From: Methanosarcinales archaeon
Lineage (GTDB): Archaea; Halobacteriota; Methanosarcinia; Methanosarcinales; Methanogasteraceae
Assembly (NCBI GenBank): GCA_003661105.1
Contig: QMVM01000148.1
Location: 1 to 5,479 of the forward strand
Direction: 5' to 3'
DNA length: 5,479 bases
Notes under the pieces: generated by a model
What the model saw: only the letters and a program-made list of their open reading frames with translations
Database searches by the model: none
What the model was told of the DNA's origin: nothing
Shown here: in pieces, positions 5,350 to 5,479 of the stretch
How positions within the stretch are numbered: the first letter of the stretch is position 1
How the letters are laid out: each line of letters starts with the position of its first letter
Made by a program: the position numbers and the translations under genes

Positions 5350-5421
5350 AATCTGGGTCCATCTGCGTTAATCTGTGGCTGATACTATTTTAGCCACAGA
5401 TTAACACCGATTTCACTGATT
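5350..5421. repeat. Inverted repeat of 10-bp-phased ATCTG units; possible terminator or dispersed repeat
   Basis: GTTAATCTGTGGCT (5367-5380) and its exact complement (5392-5405) form a 14-bp stem with an 11-nt loop. Outside the perfect core, each arm continues as a short array: AATCTG, CATCTG and AATCTG at 5350, 5360 and 5370, and CAGATT, CCGATT and CTGATT at 5397, 5407 and 5416. It starts about 30 nt after the flpA stop, so an RNA hairpin would end the cytochrome-flpA transcript. The strong T tract usual for archaeal termination is missing (only TTTT at the loop edge). From memory, similar CCACAGATTAACAC-type repeats are scattered in many environmental genomes. Confidence 0.75.
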
Positions 5422-5447
5422 ACACCCACACAATAATACCCGTATTT

Positions 5448-5476
5448 GTCGGGTTGGCGCCATGTTTTCAACCGAC
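5448..5476. repeat. Hairpin at the window edge
   Basis: GTCGGGTTG (5448-5456) pairs with CAACCGAC (5469-5476) with one bulged G and a 12-nt loop; GGCGCC (5456-5461) is a palindrome at the loop edge. An overlapping ACCCG/CGGGT pairing (about 5438-5454) offers an alternative fold. The following sequence is cut off, so its role (terminator of a neighbour, element end, or regulatory leader) cannot be told. Confidence 0.45.
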
Positions 5477-5479
5477 CAG

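Noticed and set aside
5350..5421. CRISPR array
   Set aside because: The units are short, only 10 bp apart and inverted about a centre; there are no spacers and no cas genes.
5321..5479. tRNA gene or insertion-sequence end
   Set aside because: No cloverleaf or CCA-type 3' end, no transposase and no target-site duplication can be seen in the available bases.

Overview
The window looks archaeal and chromosomal. It carries an archaeal-type tyrosyl-tRNA synthetase, an archaeal fibrillarin (box C/D RNA-guided 2'-O-methyltransferase) and TATA-like boxes upstream of genes. It also encodes a very large secreted multiheme c-type cytochrome. Informational genes beside a cytochrome with about 17 hemes fit an anaerobic archaeon doing extracellular or interspecies electron transfer, for example a methane- or alkane-oxidising Methanophagales/Syntropharchaeia or Methanosarcinales-related lineage, or an Archaeoglobales-like metal reducer. 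That placement is inference. No 16S rRNA gene or other phylogenetic marker is present to settle it.

Layout: 1-621 (minus strand) is the 5' part of a secreted protein cut by the window edge. It has a signal peptide, a short parallel-beta-helix-like opening and then YCF48-type 'FIDxDxGW' propeller repeats. It is AT-richer than the rest. 622-957 is a divergent intergenic region with TATA-like boxes and one weak minus-strand small ORF. 958-1902 (plus) is tyrS. 1903-1994 holds two tiny coupled ORFs, AT-rich promoter-like sequence and a strong Shine-Dalgarno embedded in a perfect 10-bp palindrome. 1995-4598 (plus) is the cytochrome, with 16 CXXCH motifs, one CX4CH motif and one heme site destroyed by two point changes inside a recent internal duplication. 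4595-5320 (plus) is the fibrillarin gene flpA, whose ATG overlaps the cytochrome stop (ATGA) and whose N-terminal region carries a 9-bp tandem repeat. 5321-5479 is non-coding. It contains a small hairpin, a striking inverted repeat built of 10-bp-phased ATCTG/CAGAT units that may end the operon, and another hairpin at the window edge.

How the genes work together: tyrS charges tRNA-Tyr. flpA methylates rRNA/tRNA as part of the box C/D sRNP. The cytochrome is exported and should carry electrons outside the membrane. The tight coupling of flpA to the cytochrome is unexpected, because archaeal flpA usually sits next to nop5. It may reflect a cytochrome gene inserted between tyrS and flpA and now driving flpA translation. 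The most interesting items are the cytochrome's decaying heme repeat, the cytochrome-fibrillarin coupling, the beta-helix/YCF48 chimera and the phased inverted repeat. I see no complete new defence or mobile system.
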